DNA of 64,000 nt from Dokdonia donghaensis DSW-1 (lineage in GTDB: Bacteria > Bacteroidota > Bacteroidia > Flavobacteriales > Flavobacteriaceae). The notes under the pieces are model-generated. The model had not been told where the DNA came from. It worked only from the letters and a program-made list of their open reading frames with translations, and did not search any database. Location of the stretch: NCBI RefSeq assembly GCF_001653755.1, contig NZ_CP015125.1:742001-806000 (forward strand), given 5' to 3'. Position 1 is the first letter of the stretch; every line of letters starts with the position of its first letter. Positions 26,276-34,646 of this stretch are shown in pieces. The position numbers and the translations under genes were made by a program.

Positions 26276-27583
26276 TTATACTTTTGATGTAAACTGTTTT
26301 AATTTACCGCGGTCAGATCTATCCATTGTGGTTACTTTGATGAAATCTACATTTAATCCTTCTTCTAGATAGGTTGCTGTGGCTTTTTTAATAGCATCTT
26401 GTTGCTTGACAGTGAGTGATTTTTGTGCTGTGTAAATAAATATAAATGTATCAAGAGCGGTTTGTTCTATAACAAACTCTTGCACGTTACCGTCGTCTTG
26501 TATGATACTTTTGGTTACATAATAAAATGTAAGACCTGGGACTACTTTTCCGCTTGGGAGTCTAGCGATATCGTTTGTACGGCCTTGTAATTGTTCTAAA
26601 ATAGGTTTTTTGGGAGTGCTTTTTCGCGAAAGCGCACCTATATCTCCTATGTCATAACGTATAAATGGATGTGCTTTATTATAGAGTGATGTGACTACAA
26701 TACGACCTATTTCTCCATTGGGAACTGAGCGATTATTTTCATCAAGAATTTCAACAAAAAGAAGTTCGCTGTCTACCTGCAATTCATTGTCTTTATTTTG
26801 AAATGCAATGAGCCCAATCTCTGAGGCGCCATACTCATTAATAATAGGTACGTTGAGATATTCTTTTATAAGCTTACGGTCATCTGGAAAAAGCATCTCG
26901 CTTGTAACAATACAGGCTTTTAGAGTAGGGCAGACATCTGTGAGTATGAGCCGGTACTTTTTTAAATACTTTGCAAATAAAACAATACTGCTCGTGTACC
27001 CGTTTATATATTCAAATTTTGTTTTTTTAAATTTTTTATAAATAGACTCAAGGACTTTCTCGTTTAGATTAAAAATCGGGAAGCGGTATCTATTGCTTAA
27101 AAAATCTTTGAGGCGCTCTTTTGTGTACCCAATAGCGTTGAGCGGAATACCATAAAATCGAGCTTGTTTAGAGCGGTCTAAATCAAGATCAAACCACTGG
27201 TATCGATCTATAAAAGAGGCCCAAGTGAGTGCGTGTGCGTCCTTATCTTTTGCAAAAGTAAAAGGTGTGCCAGAGGAACCAGATGTTTTACCTATGTACA
27301 CATTTTTGAGATGATATATCTCTGAGAGTCTTTGCTCTAGTGGTTGTTGTAAATCTTTCTTTGTGAGTACTGGTAGTGTTTCCCAGTCTTTTTCATCCCT
27401 CTCTAAAAGTAGGTTTTTATAAAAAGAGTTATAAATCTCGTGATAGGTTACTATGGTCTTTTTTTGTTCTGAAATGTAGTTTTCATATTCACTTTCTGGT
27501 ATGCTTTGAATACGTGTTAATTCTGCTTTTGCAAAATCAGTATCAAACCCTCGCATTCGTAACGCTCTATTAAATAGTTTCAA
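26276..27583 (-). CDS. CapK/PaaK-like adenylate-forming ligase
   Basis: Member of the phenylacetate-CoA ligase-like branch of the ANL superfamily, often called CapK in capsule loci. Seen: the AMP-binding P-loop YIGKTSGSSGTPFTF, NEYGASEIGLIAFQ (A5-type), HPFIRYDIGDIGAL (A7-type) and QGRTNDIARLPSGKVV (A8-type). So the catalytic set is complete over 435 aa. TTG start at 27583; an internal ATG at 27556 is an alternative. Position beside the polysaccharide cluster suggests a role in its modification, but PaaK-type catabolism is not excluded. A palindrome variant with two extra T bases (26618-26634) falls in the region between A7 and A8. Confidence 0.85.
   Translation of the reverse strand: MKLFNRALRMRGFDTDFAKAELTRIQSIPESEYENYISEQKKTIVTYHEIYNSFYKNLLLERDEKDWETLPVLTKKDLQQPLEQRLSEIYHLKNVYIGKTSGSSGTPFTFAKDKDAHALTWASFIDRYQWFDLDLDRSKQARFYGIPLNAIGYTKERLKDFLSNRYRFPIFNLNEKVLESIYKKFKKTKFEYINGYTSSIVLFAKYLKKYRLILTDVCPTLKACIVTSEMLFPDDRKLIKEYLNVPIINEYGASEIGLIAFQNKDNELQVDSELLFVEILDENNRSVPNGEIGRIVVTSLYNKAHPFIRYDIGDIGALSRKSTPKKPILEQLQGRTNDIARLPSGKVVPGLTFYYVTKSIIQDDGNVQEFVIEQTALDTFIFIYTAQKSLTVKQQDAIKKATATYLEEGLNVDFIKVTTMDRSDRGKLKQFTSKV
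26618..26634. repeat. Dispersed palindrome, variant with lengthened T tract
   Basis: GCTTTTTCGCGAAAGCG; the core TTTCGCGAAA and right arm are intact and the left arm has two additional T. On the coding (minus) strand read as A-L-S-R-K. Confidence 0.85.
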
Positions 27584-27664
27584 GTCACCTTAGTTTTGAA
27601 CACCAAAATACAAAACACGATTGAAAAATATAGAGACATCGCATCTATTTACACAAGCAAAACT

Positions 27665-27672
27665 TATTTTTG
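27665..27672 (+). promoter_or_regulatory. Putative -7 promoter box for purD
   Basis: TATTTTTG, an exact TAnnTTTG match, 24 nt before the purD ATG in the divergent region shared with the CapK-like gene. Confidence 0.55.
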
Positions 27673-27696
27673 CTCTTAAACCTAAAAACTAATCAA

Positions 27697-28965
27697 ATGA
27701 ACATCTTAATCTTAGGCTCTGGAGGACGTGAGCATACATTTGCATATAAAATTGCTCAAAGTAATCACTGTGATGCATTGTTTGTAGCTCCTGGTAATGC
27801 CGGGACCTCACAAATAGCAACAAATGTTGCCATAGGAGTTACAGATTTTGATGCGATTAAAACACTTGTCATAAAAGAAGAGATAGGGATGGTAGTAGTG
27901 GGGCCAGAAGACCCGCTTGTACAAGGTGTTTATGACTTTTTTAAGGCAGATCAATCACTTAAAAACGTAGCTGTTATAGGACCTAGTAAAGTAGGTGCAG
28001 CGCTAGAAGGAAGTAAAGAGCGTGCAAAAGAGTTTATGATGGCTCATAATATACCTACGGCGGCTTACGAGGCTTTTACGGCAGAAACACTTGATAAGGG
28101 ACAGGCATTTTTAGAAACACTACAGGCACCTTATGTATTAAAAGCAGATGGTCTTGCTGCAGGAAAAGGGGTTTTGATTATAGACAATCTTGAAGAGGCA
28201 AAGCAAGAGCTAGCAAATATGCTGGGAGGAAAATTTGGCGATGCAAGTGCAACCGTAGTAATTGAGGAGTTTTTAGACGGTATAGAACTTAGTGTATTTG
28301 TACTCACAGATGGTAAGAACTATAAAGTACTCCCTACGGCAAAAGATTATAAGCGTATAGGAGAGGGAGATGTAGGTCTTAATACTGGTGGTATGGGCGC
28401 TATAAGTCCAGTACCATTTGCAGATGATGCATTTATGCAGAAAATAGAGGAGCGCATTGTAAAACCTACGGTAAACGGACTTTCTAAGGAAGACATTGAG
28501 TACAAAGGTTTTATTTTTATAGGTCTTATCAAAGTAGGAGATGACCCTAAAGTAATAGAGTACAACGTGCGTATGGGAGACCCAGAGACAGAGGTGGTAT
28601 TACCACGTATACAGTCTGATCTTGTAGAGCTTTTTATGGCAGTAGATGCTCAAACGTTAGATAAACAGGAGTTTAAACTAGACCCAAGAAGTGCAGCAAC
28701 GGTTATGCTCGTATCTGGAGGTTATCCAGAAGCATATGAAAAAGGTAAAGTCATTACAGGCCTTGATACGGTAAAAGATTCACTTGTTTTTCACGCAGGA
28801 ACTACAGAAAAAGATGGGCAAGTAGTGACAAATGGAGGACGTGTTATCGCAATTACATCCTTTGATGATGATTTCAAACAAGCCATAAAAAAATCCTATC
28901 AAAATATAGAAAAACTACATTTTGATAGGATCAATTATCGTACAGATATAGGCTTTGACCTATAA
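27697..28965 (+). CDS. purD: Phosphoribosylamine--glycine ligase (GARS)
   Basis: Second step of de novo purine synthesis: phosphoribosylamine + glycine + ATP to GAR; cytosolic. Seen: N-terminal MNILILGSGGREHTFAYKIA, VVVGPEDPLVQG, the ATP-grasp segment APYVLKADGLAAGKGVLI, VIEEFLDGIELSVF, the purine-enzyme motif NTGGMGAISP and YNVRMGDPETE. ATG at 27697 chosen because MNILILGSGGREH is the family start; a longer frame from 27670 overlaps the promoter box. At 422 aa the length is normal. Very sure. Confidence 0.98.
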   Translation: MNILILGSGGREHTFAYKIAQSNHCDALFVAPGNAGTSQIATNVAIGVTDFDAIKTLVIKEEIGMVVVGPEDPLVQGVYDFFKADQSLKNVAVIGPSKVGAALEGSKERAKEFMMAHNIPTAAYEAFTAETLDKGQAFLETLQAPYVLKADGLAAGKGVLIIDNLEEAKQELANMLGGKFGDASATVVIEEFLDGIELSVFVLTDGKNYKVLPTAKDYKRIGEGDVGLNTGGMGAISPVPFADDAFMQKIEERIVKPTVNGLSKEDIEYKGFIFIGLIKVGDDPKVIEYNVRMGDPETEVVLPRIQSDLVELFMAVDAQTLDKQEFKLDPRSAATVMLVSGGYPEAYEKGKVITGLDTVKDSLVFHAGTTEKDGQVVTNGGRVIAITSFDDDFKQAIKKSYQNIEKLHFDRINYRTDIGFDL

Positions 28966-28972
28966 AGTAATA

Positions 28973-29236
28973 TTAAATGTTGCTCTCGAGCTCGCTGTTT
29001 TTACCTAAAAAACCGTGAGCTTTTGCTTCACGATACTCAGTATCATTTGCATCGTATTTCTTGATTTCCATAATCCAGTATACGATTGCAGCAGCACAAA
29101 TGAGCATAAAAATCCAGTTTACACCATTTGCAAGCCACCAGTTACTTAGTTCTACCTCTGCAAGTGCATTAAAGGGTGCAAATAAAGTTGCTTCTGCAAA
29201 TTCTTGTACTCCTTCAAAAAATCCTCTCAAACTCAT
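28973..29236 (-). CDS. DUF6341 family small membrane protein
   Basis: An 87-aa Flavobacteriia protein of unknown role. Seen: an amphipathic N-terminus (MSLRGFFEGVQEFAEATLFAPF), the conserved ELSNWWLANGVNWIFMLICAAAIVYWI containing one membrane helix, and a hydrophilic tail. I recall this family next to DUF6427 genes in many Flavobacteria, and the DUF6427 gene indeed starts just across the divergent gap. It converges on purD with only 7 nt between the stops and no terminator between them. Confidence 0.85.
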   Translation of the reverse strand: MSLRGFFEGVQEFAEATLFAPFNALAEVELSNWWLANGVNWIFMLICAAAIVYWIMEIKKYDANDTEYREAKAHGFLGKNSELESNI

Positions 29237-29314
29237 AATGTTGTATGTTTACAATATTGAAATCTTAATTGTACATCCGTAGATGTGTCTGCAAAAATAG
29301 GAAAAAAACTAGCT

Positions 29315-30241
29315 ATGCTCACAAGATTTTTTGGTACTTCAAAACCACTAGCCGTGGTGCTCGTATTTATTTATATGACTCTGGGCTTTTTTTATAGTAA
29401 TAGAGAGCAGTTTGTAACGCCATTTAACTGGCAAGAAGTTATTCGACTAGTTGGGATGTGGCTACTTTTTATAAGCACAATGTTTATACTCAATTTTGTG
29501 GCTCAAAAAAATGATTTAACTAAACGTAGTACTTACGGCGTATTGCTTTTTGCCGCTTTTAGCCTCTCATTACCAGTGGCTTTACGAGATGGTGCGATAC
29601 TACTTGCAGGCTTTTTTATACTCATAGCCTTGCGACGCATTATAAGTTTTAAGTCTGAGTTATATATGGAACGCAAGATTTTTGACGCCACCTTATGGAT
29701 TCTTCTTGCTGCGCTCGCATTTTATTTTAGCTGGTTGTATTTAATAGCAATTTACTTAGGGCTTTTATTATATAATATTTCAAACCCGAGATATTTACTT
29801 ATTCCTTTCATAGCATTTATATCATTTACAGTCATATATTACAGTTTTTTACTTCTGCAAGCAGGAGCTCCGGGAGATGTTACGATTGTATTTGAGTCTG
29901 TTTCTTTTGATTTTGGAGCTTATAATAAAGTCAAAATTCTTATTCCCATTGCCTTCTTCATAGCATTAATGTTATGGACAGTATGGAAATATCTGGGTGA
30001 GCAAAGAAATGCCTCTTCTGGGGCAAAGTCTCGATACTCTGTAATTTTGGGATTACTCGCTGTAGGATTACTAGTGATCGCACTCTCAGCAAATAAAACA
30101 GGAGCAGAGTGGTATCTTATTATACCTGTAATGACCATTATAGTAAGTAATTTTTTAGAGCATACAGAAAGTCAAGTATTTAAAGAAAGTTTGCTGTGGC
30201 TTATTGTCCTTCTTCCGGTATTTATAAACTACATCGCATAG
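29315..30241 (+). CDS. DUF6427 family integral membrane protein
   Basis: Polytopic membrane protein (308 aa, about 8-9 segments) of unknown function, conserved in Flavobacteriia. The start MLTRFFGTSKPLAVVLVF at ATG 29315 fits the family's usual short N-terminus (small basic-hydrophobic head, then the first helix). A GTG at 29285 would add ten residues. Divergent from DUF6341. Its TAG stop shares a base with the GTG start of the following nuclease-like gene (TAGTG), so it heads an operon that runs on into the apparent R-M pair. Confidence 0.85.
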   Translation: MLTRFFGTSKPLAVVLVFIYMTLGFFYSNREQFVTPFNWQEVIRLVGMWLLFISTMFILNFVAQKNDLTKRSTYGVLLFAAFSLSLPVALRDGAILLAGFFILIALRRIISFKSELYMERKIFDATLWILLAALAFYFSWLYLIAIYLGLLLYNISNPRYLLIPFIAFISFTVIYYSFLLLQAGAPGDVTIVFESVSFDFGAYNKVKILIPIAFFIALMLWTVWKYLGEQRNASSGAKSRYSVILGLLAVGLLVIALSANKTGAEWYLIIPVMTIIVSNFLEHTESQVFKESLLWLIVLLPVFINYIA

Positions 30242-30882
30242 TGAAGCTCGATATATCCTACATAGAGAATGAGTTAAAAAAAAGGTGTAACCTTCCCTAT
30301 GTGTGGAACAGAAAGCAAAATGATACTTGGGATGATGCGACTAAGATTATTTATAAAACGATGTCTTGGGAAACACTTTTAGCTCAAATAGAGGAGCAAC
30401 AAAGGGAGCATAATTTTCCCGCACAAGATTTCTTTAACTATGCCATAAATAGATGGTACAACTTCTGGAGTGCACAGGCTGTAGAAAAAATTTTTACAGA
30501 CCTACCAGGTTTTGCTCCTAACCCAAATCCGGTAGAAGACCACTACGATTTTAGATGGCTAGGCGAGCGCATAGACCATAAAACAAGTATATTTCCAAAA
30601 GGATTTGGTGAGAATTACGCTTTCGCGAAAGCGCACAAAACACAACTCATACAGTGGTTTTACAAGCACCAAAGTACCGGACAACGCTTTCACCTCAATA
30701 ACAGGTTATTTATAGTCGTGCACGACCAGAACGGAGAACACTGGAAACTAAAATCCGAAATAGCACTTATAAAATCCATCATAGAACCCTACGGAAAACA
30801 GAAAACACCAGCAGTAATGGAAGTCCTCTCCCTAGAGAAAGGAAAGGAAACAATGGCAGATATTATATGGGTGAGTAGATGA
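30241..30882 (+). CDS. Putative type II restriction endonuclease (PD-(D/E)XK-like)
   Basis: No specific family recognised. The 213-aa product (GTG start at 30241; an upstream in-frame ATG at 30196 lies deep in the DUF6427 gene) contains YDFRWLGERIDHKTSIFP. This fits a PD-(D/E)XK nuclease core: D103, then D112-x-K114, followed by Thr-Ser, in a beta-turn-beta pattern. An acidic helix AQAVEKIF precedes it. The next gene, overlapping by ATGA, is an adenine methylase, so a restriction enzyme is the natural inference. The alternative is an unrelated nuclease or a methylase accessory protein. It carries the palindrome at 30618-30633 as AFAKA right after the core. Confidence 0.62.
   Translation: MKLDISYIENELKKRCNLPYVWNRKQNDTWDDATKIIYKTMSWETLLAQIEEQQREHNFPAQDFFNYAINRWYNFWSAQAVEKIFTDLPGFAPNPNPVEDHYDFRWLGERIDHKTSIFPKGFGENYAFAKAHKTQLIQWFYKHQSTGQRFHLNNRLFIVVHDQNGEHWKLKSEIALIKSIIEPYGKQKTPAVMEVLSLEKGKETMADIIWVSR
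30618..30633. repeat. Dispersed palindrome, exact copy
   Basis: CGCTTTCGCGAAAGCG in the nuclease-like gene, read as A-F-A-K-A. Confidence 0.95.
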
Positions 30883-31877
30883 ATTATATAGGTTCAAAAC
30901 ATAGATTATCTTCCTTTATACAAGACACTATACATAGCGTGTGTGGGCAAGATCTAAGCGACTTAGTTTTTTGCGATCTCTTTGCAGGCACGGGCACAGT
31001 AGGTAGGGTATTTAAATCTCAAGTAAAAGCCATCATAGCAAATGATCTTGAGTTTTATAGCTACGTTCTCAATCGTAATTATATAGGAAATTATAAGAGT
31101 TTTGAATATAATGACCTTATAGAAAACCTACATTCATTACCACTACAAAAGGGTTTTATTGCCGCACAATATGGAGAAGGAGGTGTGGGTAATCGGCTAT
31201 ATTTCAGCAAGCATAATGCTCAAAAAATTGATAGCATACGCACAGAGGTTGAAAGATGGTATCGCAATAAAGCAATAAGTACAGATGTCTACTATTTTCT
31301 ACTAGCCAGCCTACTTGAGAGTGCAGATAAAATTGCAAACACAGCCTCTGTTTATGGATCTTATCTCAAAACTATAAAACCTAGAGCCGCAAAGAGTATG
31401 GTCATTACTCCGGCTACTTTTGAGATTACAAACACAGCTCACCAAGTGTTTCAAGAAGATGGTAACGAGCTTATTACAAAAATAAGCGGAGATATTTTAT
31501 ACATAGACCCACCATATAATGTACGGCAGTATGGTGCAAATTATCACATACTTAATACCATTGCAAAATATAATATCTTTGCACCACGAGGAAAAACAGG
31601 TCTTCCCATCTATAATAAAAGTGCTTATTGTAGTAAGAAAACGGTAGTCTCAAGCTTTGAACAGCTTATAAAAAATGCTCAATTTAAGTACATTTTTGTA
31701 AGCTATAGTAATGAGGGTTTAATGAGTCCATCAGTAATTAAAAAGGTGATGAAACAGTATGGTAGATATGATGTAAAAACCACTAGTTATAAACGATTCA
31801 GAGCAGATAAAACAGCTAGCCGTCATCACAAAGCTAGCAGCACAATAGAGTATTTACACATTTTAGAAAAACAATAA
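30879..31877 (+). CDS. Adenine-specific DNA methyltransferase (D12-class-like, type II)
   Basis: N6-adenine DNA methylase using S-adenosylmethionine. Seen: motif X-like NYIGSKHRL at the very N-terminus, motif I CDLFAGTGTVGRVF (about residues 32-45), a long target-recognition region, and motif IV YIDPPYNVRQYG (DPPY). The order X-I-TRD-IV marks the alpha class (Dam/DpnM type). The 332-aa length is normal. It overlaps the nuclease-like gene by 4 nt and precedes DUF4254 by 1 nt. With its partner it forms a probable R-M system; the recognition sequence cannot be told from sequence. Confidence 0.88.
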   Translation: MNYIGSKHRLSSFIQDTIHSVCGQDLSDLVFCDLFAGTGTVGRVFKSQVKAIIANDLEFYSYVLNRNYIGNYKSFEYNDLIENLHSLPLQKGFIAAQYGEGGVGNRLYFSKHNAQKIDSIRTEVERWYRNKAISTDVYYFLLASLLESADKIANTASVYGSYLKTIKPRAAKSMVITPATFEITNTAHQVFQEDGNELITKISGDILYIDPPYNVRQYGANYHILNTIAKYNIFAPRGKTGLPIYNKSAYCSKKTVVSSFEQLIKNAQFKYIFVSYSNEGLMSPSVIKKVMKQYGRYDVKTTSYKRFRADKTASRHHKASSTIEYLHILEKQ

Positions 31878-31878
31878 T

Positions 31879-32490
31879 ATGTTTACAGATAAGGCAAATG
31901 CCATTTTTAAAGAAGCGATAGACATCTATCACGTAATTAACACCGTAGATCAACCTTTTGTCAATAAATATGATAAAAATGAAGATGTACTAGGGCACTT
32001 GCTATACCGTAAATGCTGGATAGATACTGTACAATGGCATTATGAAGATATTATACGTGATCCTCAAATAGACCCTGTGGCTGCGCTTACACTTAAACGT
32101 AAGATTGATGCCTCAAACCAAGATCGTACAGATATGGTAGAGTATATAGACAGTTACTTTCTTGAGAAGTATAAAGATGTAACTGTAAAAGAAGGAGCAA
32201 CAATTAATACAGAAAGCCCAGCTTGGGGAGTAGACCGTTTATCTATACTTGCTTTAAAAGTATATCATATGCAAGAAGAAGCAACTCGTGAAGATGCAAG
32301 TGATGCACATAGAGCTGCTTGCCAGACTAAGCTAGATGTTTTACTAGAGCAACGCGTAGACCTCTCTACAGCAATAGACAACTTACTTGATGACATCTCA
32401 AAAGGATACAAGTATATGAAGGTATACAAGCAAATGAAAATGTATAATGATGATGAGTTAAACCCAGTACTCAGAAACATTAAAAAATAA
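31879..32490 (+). CDS. DUF4254 domain protein
   Basis: Soluble helical protein (203 aa) of a conserved but uncharacterised Bacteroidetes family. Seen: FVNKYDKNEDVLGHLLYRKCWIDTVQWHYEDIIRDP and the later SPAWGVDRLSILALKVYHM, which are the family hallmarks as I recall. Usually found beside a GT9 heptosyltransferase-like gene, as here (59 nt downstream), so a role linked to lipopolysaccharide core assembly is plausible but unproven. It starts 1 nt after the methylase stop. Confidence 0.85.
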   Translation: MFTDKANAIFKEAIDIYHVINTVDQPFVNKYDKNEDVLGHLLYRKCWIDTVQWHYEDIIRDPQIDPVAALTLKRKIDASNQDRTDMVEYIDSYFLEKYKDVTVKEGATINTESPAWGVDRLSILALKVYHMQEEATREDASDAHRAACQTKLDVLLEQRVDLSTAIDNLLDDISKGYKYMKVYKQMKMYNDDELNPVLRNIKK

Positions 32491-32501
32491 TGAACCCTTA
32501 C

Positions 32502-32540
32502 GCGCGATACCGTTTTTTATTTTAAAGAGCGGTATCGTGC
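32502..32540. promoter_or_regulatory. Hairpin between DUF4254 and GT9 genes
   Basis: GCGCGATACCG (32502-32512) pairs with CGGTATCGTGC (32530-32540), 11 bp with one G-T pair, around a T-rich 17-nt loop. It ends 9 nt before the next ATG, so it could hide the ribosome-binding region or act in attenuation. It lacks a T-run after the stem. Confidence 0.5.
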
Positions 32541-32549
32541 ATTCTTACA

Positions 32550-33563
32550 ATGGCTAGACAAAAACATATTCTCATCATTCGGCTCTCTGCAATGGGAGAT
32601 GTAGCGATGACGGTGCCTGTGGTTTACGCTTTCGCGAAAGCAAATCCAGACATAAAAATATCTTTTCTCTCAAAACCATTTTTTGAACCCATTGTAAGCT
32701 CCATACCTAACCTTGAATTTGTTGCTGCAAATGTCACTTCAGAACATAAAGGAGTGATGGGTATATGGAAACTCGCACGCGAGCTGAAAAAGCGAGGCAT
32801 CACACACGTTGCAGACTTGCACAATGTGATACGTTCTAAAATGCTTCGTACCTTTCTTAATCTGCCTAGTGCAACTCTAGATAAAGGAAGAGCCGAAAAG
32901 AAAGCACTCACTAGAGAAAACGATAAGAACTTTACACAACTTGCTACAACTGTACAGCGCTACAAAGAAGTTTTTGACAACCTAGAATTTAAAGACCTAG
33001 TTCCAGAGGTTTTACCAAAACCCAATAAAGCGCCAGCAATCATTGAGTTTACAGCAGGCTATAGTCGTAAGTGGCTGGGAGTAGCACCTTTTGCCGCTCA
33101 CCTAGGTAAGCAGTATCCTCTAGATTATATGAAAATGGTAGTAGAAGGAATAGACCTCTTAAATAAGTACGATATCTTTCTTTTTGGAGCACCTTCAGAA
33201 GTGACTATACTCAATAACCTCTCAGATACCTGTAAAAATGTAAAGGTCGTAGCTGGAGCACTTAAATTTAAAGAAGAACTTAATCTTATAAGTCAGCTAG
33301 ACGGGATGCTTTCTATGGATAGTGGTAACGCACACCTCGCAGCAATGTATGGCGTGCCTACGATAACACTCTGGGGAGTAACGCATCCCTACGCAGGGTT
33401 CACTCCATTTAATCAAGAAGAGCACTGTATAGTGTCAGACAGAAAAAAGTATCCAAAAATCCCAACCTCAATATATGGTAATGTAGTGCCAGAAGGGTAT
33501 GAAGATGTAATGAAAACCATCTTACCAGAACGGGTAATAGATAAGATTAAAGCAACTATCTAG
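32550..33563 (+). CDS. GT9 family glycosyltransferase (heptosyltransferase-like)
   Basis: GT-B enzyme of the LPS heptosyltransferase family, predicted to add a core sugar to lipid A at the inner membrane. Seen: N-terminal HILIIRLSAMGDVAMTVPVV, ADLHNVIRSKML, a central GYSRKWLG segment, DGMLSMDSGNAHLAAMYGVPTITLWG (the donor-binding hallmark) and the C-terminal ADP-heptose-type loop HPYAGF. The 337-aa length is normal. AFAKA at residues 27-31 comes from a palindrome copy (32627-32641) in helix 1, very close to the active-site glycine loop. Actual donor sugar unknown. Confidence 0.92.
   Translation: MARQKHILIIRLSAMGDVAMTVPVVYAFAKANPDIKISFLSKPFFEPIVSSIPNLEFVAANVTSEHKGVMGIWKLARELKKRGITHVADLHNVIRSKMLRTFLNLPSATLDKGRAEKKALTRENDKNFTQLATTVQRYKEVFDNLEFKDLVPEVLPKPNKAPAIIEFTAGYSRKWLGVAPFAAHLGKQYPLDYMKMVVEGIDLLNKYDIFLFGAPSEVTILNNLSDTCKNVKVVAGALKFKEELNLISQLDGMLSMDSGNAHLAAMYGVPTITLWGVTHPYAGFTPFNQEEHCIVSDRKKYPKIPTSIYGNVVPEGYEDVMKTILPERVIDKIKATI
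32627..32641. repeat. Dispersed palindrome, 15 of 16 bases
   Basis: CGCTTTCGCGAAAGC then A in place of G. Read as A-F-A-K-A in the GT9 gene. Confidence 0.92.
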
Positions 33564-33597
33564 TATTACATACTATGCGCGCACAGTAAAATTGTGC

Positions 33598-33605
33598 TAT
33601 ATTTG
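33598..33605 (+). promoter_or_regulatory. Putative -7 promoter box for the 33623 gene
   Basis: TATATTTG, an exact TAnnTTTG match, 17 nt before the ATG at 33623. Confidence 0.55.
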
Positions 33606-33622
33606 TGGTATATTATATAACT

Positions 33623-34576
33623 ATGAGCACAACAAAACCTACCCTTAACGACTTACTAGGCATTACTCACCCTATTATTATGGCACCTATGTTTCTGGTG
33701 TCTAACGTGGCAATGCTAAAAGCCGGAATGGAGAGTGGCATTGCTGCTTGTGTGCCAGCACTTAATTATAGAACTATAGAAGAGCTTAAAGCTGCCATTA
33801 CTGAGCTTAAAGCGGCAAAAGTACCTGGAGGAGCCTTCGGGATAAATCTTATTGTAAATAAATCTAATATGAAGTACCCTGCACAGCTGGAAGCAGCTTG
33901 TGAGCTAGGTGTAGACTTCATTATCACATCTCTCGGGTCACCTAGAATGGTTATCGAGAAGGCAAAACCAAAGGGAATTAAAGTATTCTGCGATGTTACA
34001 GACTTGAGCTATTCAAAAAAGGTAGAAGCAATGGGTTGTGACGCACTAGTTGCAGTAAATAATCAAGCAGGAGGTCACAGAGGTAATATCGCTCCAGAAG
34101 CACTTATAAAAGAGCTTAATGAAAACTGCGCGATACCAGTAATAACTGCCGGTGGAGTTGCAAACAAGAGTGACCTAGACCGTGCAATGTCTTATGGCGC
34201 AATAGGAGCAAGTATAGGAAGCCCTTTTATAGCTTCAGAAGAGGCACCTGTATCGCAAGAGTACAAGCAAGCTTGTGTAGATTATGGTGCAGAAGATATT
34301 GTGATGACACAAAAAATATCTGGAACACCGTGTACAGTTATTAATACTCCTTATGTTCAAAAGATAGGAACAAAACAAACCTGGTTAGAGGGTATTCTTA
34401 ATAAGAATAAGAAGCTCAAAAAATGGGTGAAAGCCATTCGTTTTGCAAAGGGTATGCGTGATACCACAAAGGCCGCACAGGGAGCTACTTATAAAACCGT
34501 ATGGGTTGCAGGACCATCTATAGAGCAAACCACAGCGATAGAGCCTGTGGCAACTATTATCAAGAAGTTTATATAG
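33623..34576 (+). CDS. Nitronate monooxygenase-like flavoprotein
   Basis: FMN-dependent TIM-barrel enzyme of the 2-nitropropane dioxygenase/nitronate monooxygenase family (FabK-related). Seen: PIIMAPMFLVSNVAMLKAGMESGI, VDFIITSLGSP, the NNQAGGHRGN motif with the family His, PVITAGGVANKSDLDRAMSYGA (phosphate-binding GG) and IGSPFIASEEA. The 317-aa length fits. ATG 33623 is chosen; a longer start at 33605 would overlap the -7 box. It stands alone between its promoter and a bidirectional terminator. Substrate not certain. Confidence 0.88.
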   Translation: MSTTKPTLNDLLGITHPIIMAPMFLVSNVAMLKAGMESGIAACVPALNYRTIEELKAAITELKAAKVPGGAFGINLIVNKSNMKYPAQLEAACELGVDFIITSLGSPRMVIEKAKPKGIKVFCDVTDLSYSKKVEAMGCDALVAVNNQAGGHRGNIAPEALIKELNENCAIPVITAGGVANKSDLDRAMSYGAIGASIGSPFIASEEAPVSQEYKQACVDYGAEDIVMTQKISGTPCTVINTPYVQKIGTKQTWLEGILNKNKKLKKWVKAIRFAKGMRDTTKAAQGATYKTVWVAGPSIEQTTAIEPVATIIKKFI

Positions 34577-34581
34577 AAGTA

Positions 34582-34597
34582 CGCTTTCGCGAAAGCG
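34582..34597. repeat. Dispersed palindrome, exact copy (intergenic)
   Basis: CGCTTTCGCGAAAGCG, with extended symmetry TACGC...GCGTA, between two converging genes and 11 nt before a separate terminator. Confidence 0.95.
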
Positions 34598-34608
34598 TAA
34601 ATAAAACC

Positions 34609-34646
34609 AAAATCTGTCAAGTCATAAAGATGAGACAGGTTTTTTT
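34609..34646. terminator. Bidirectional terminator between converging genes
   Basis: AAAATCTGTC (34609-34618) pairs with GACAGGTTTT (34634-34643), one G-T pair, followed by more T. It serves the 33623 gene and, read on the other strand, the ABC gene. Confidence 0.75.

Noticed and set aside
27584..27696. TATTTTGG-like boxes before the CapK-like gene and at about 10903 as promoters
   Set aside because: They miss the TTTG end of the -7 consensus by one base and have no supporting -33 element; not strong enough to list.
34582..34597. Dispersed palindrome as an intrinsic terminator
   Set aside because: No T-run follows it here or at other sites, and genuine terminators sit beside it (34609-34646, 6335-6371). 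It also occurs inside reading frames.
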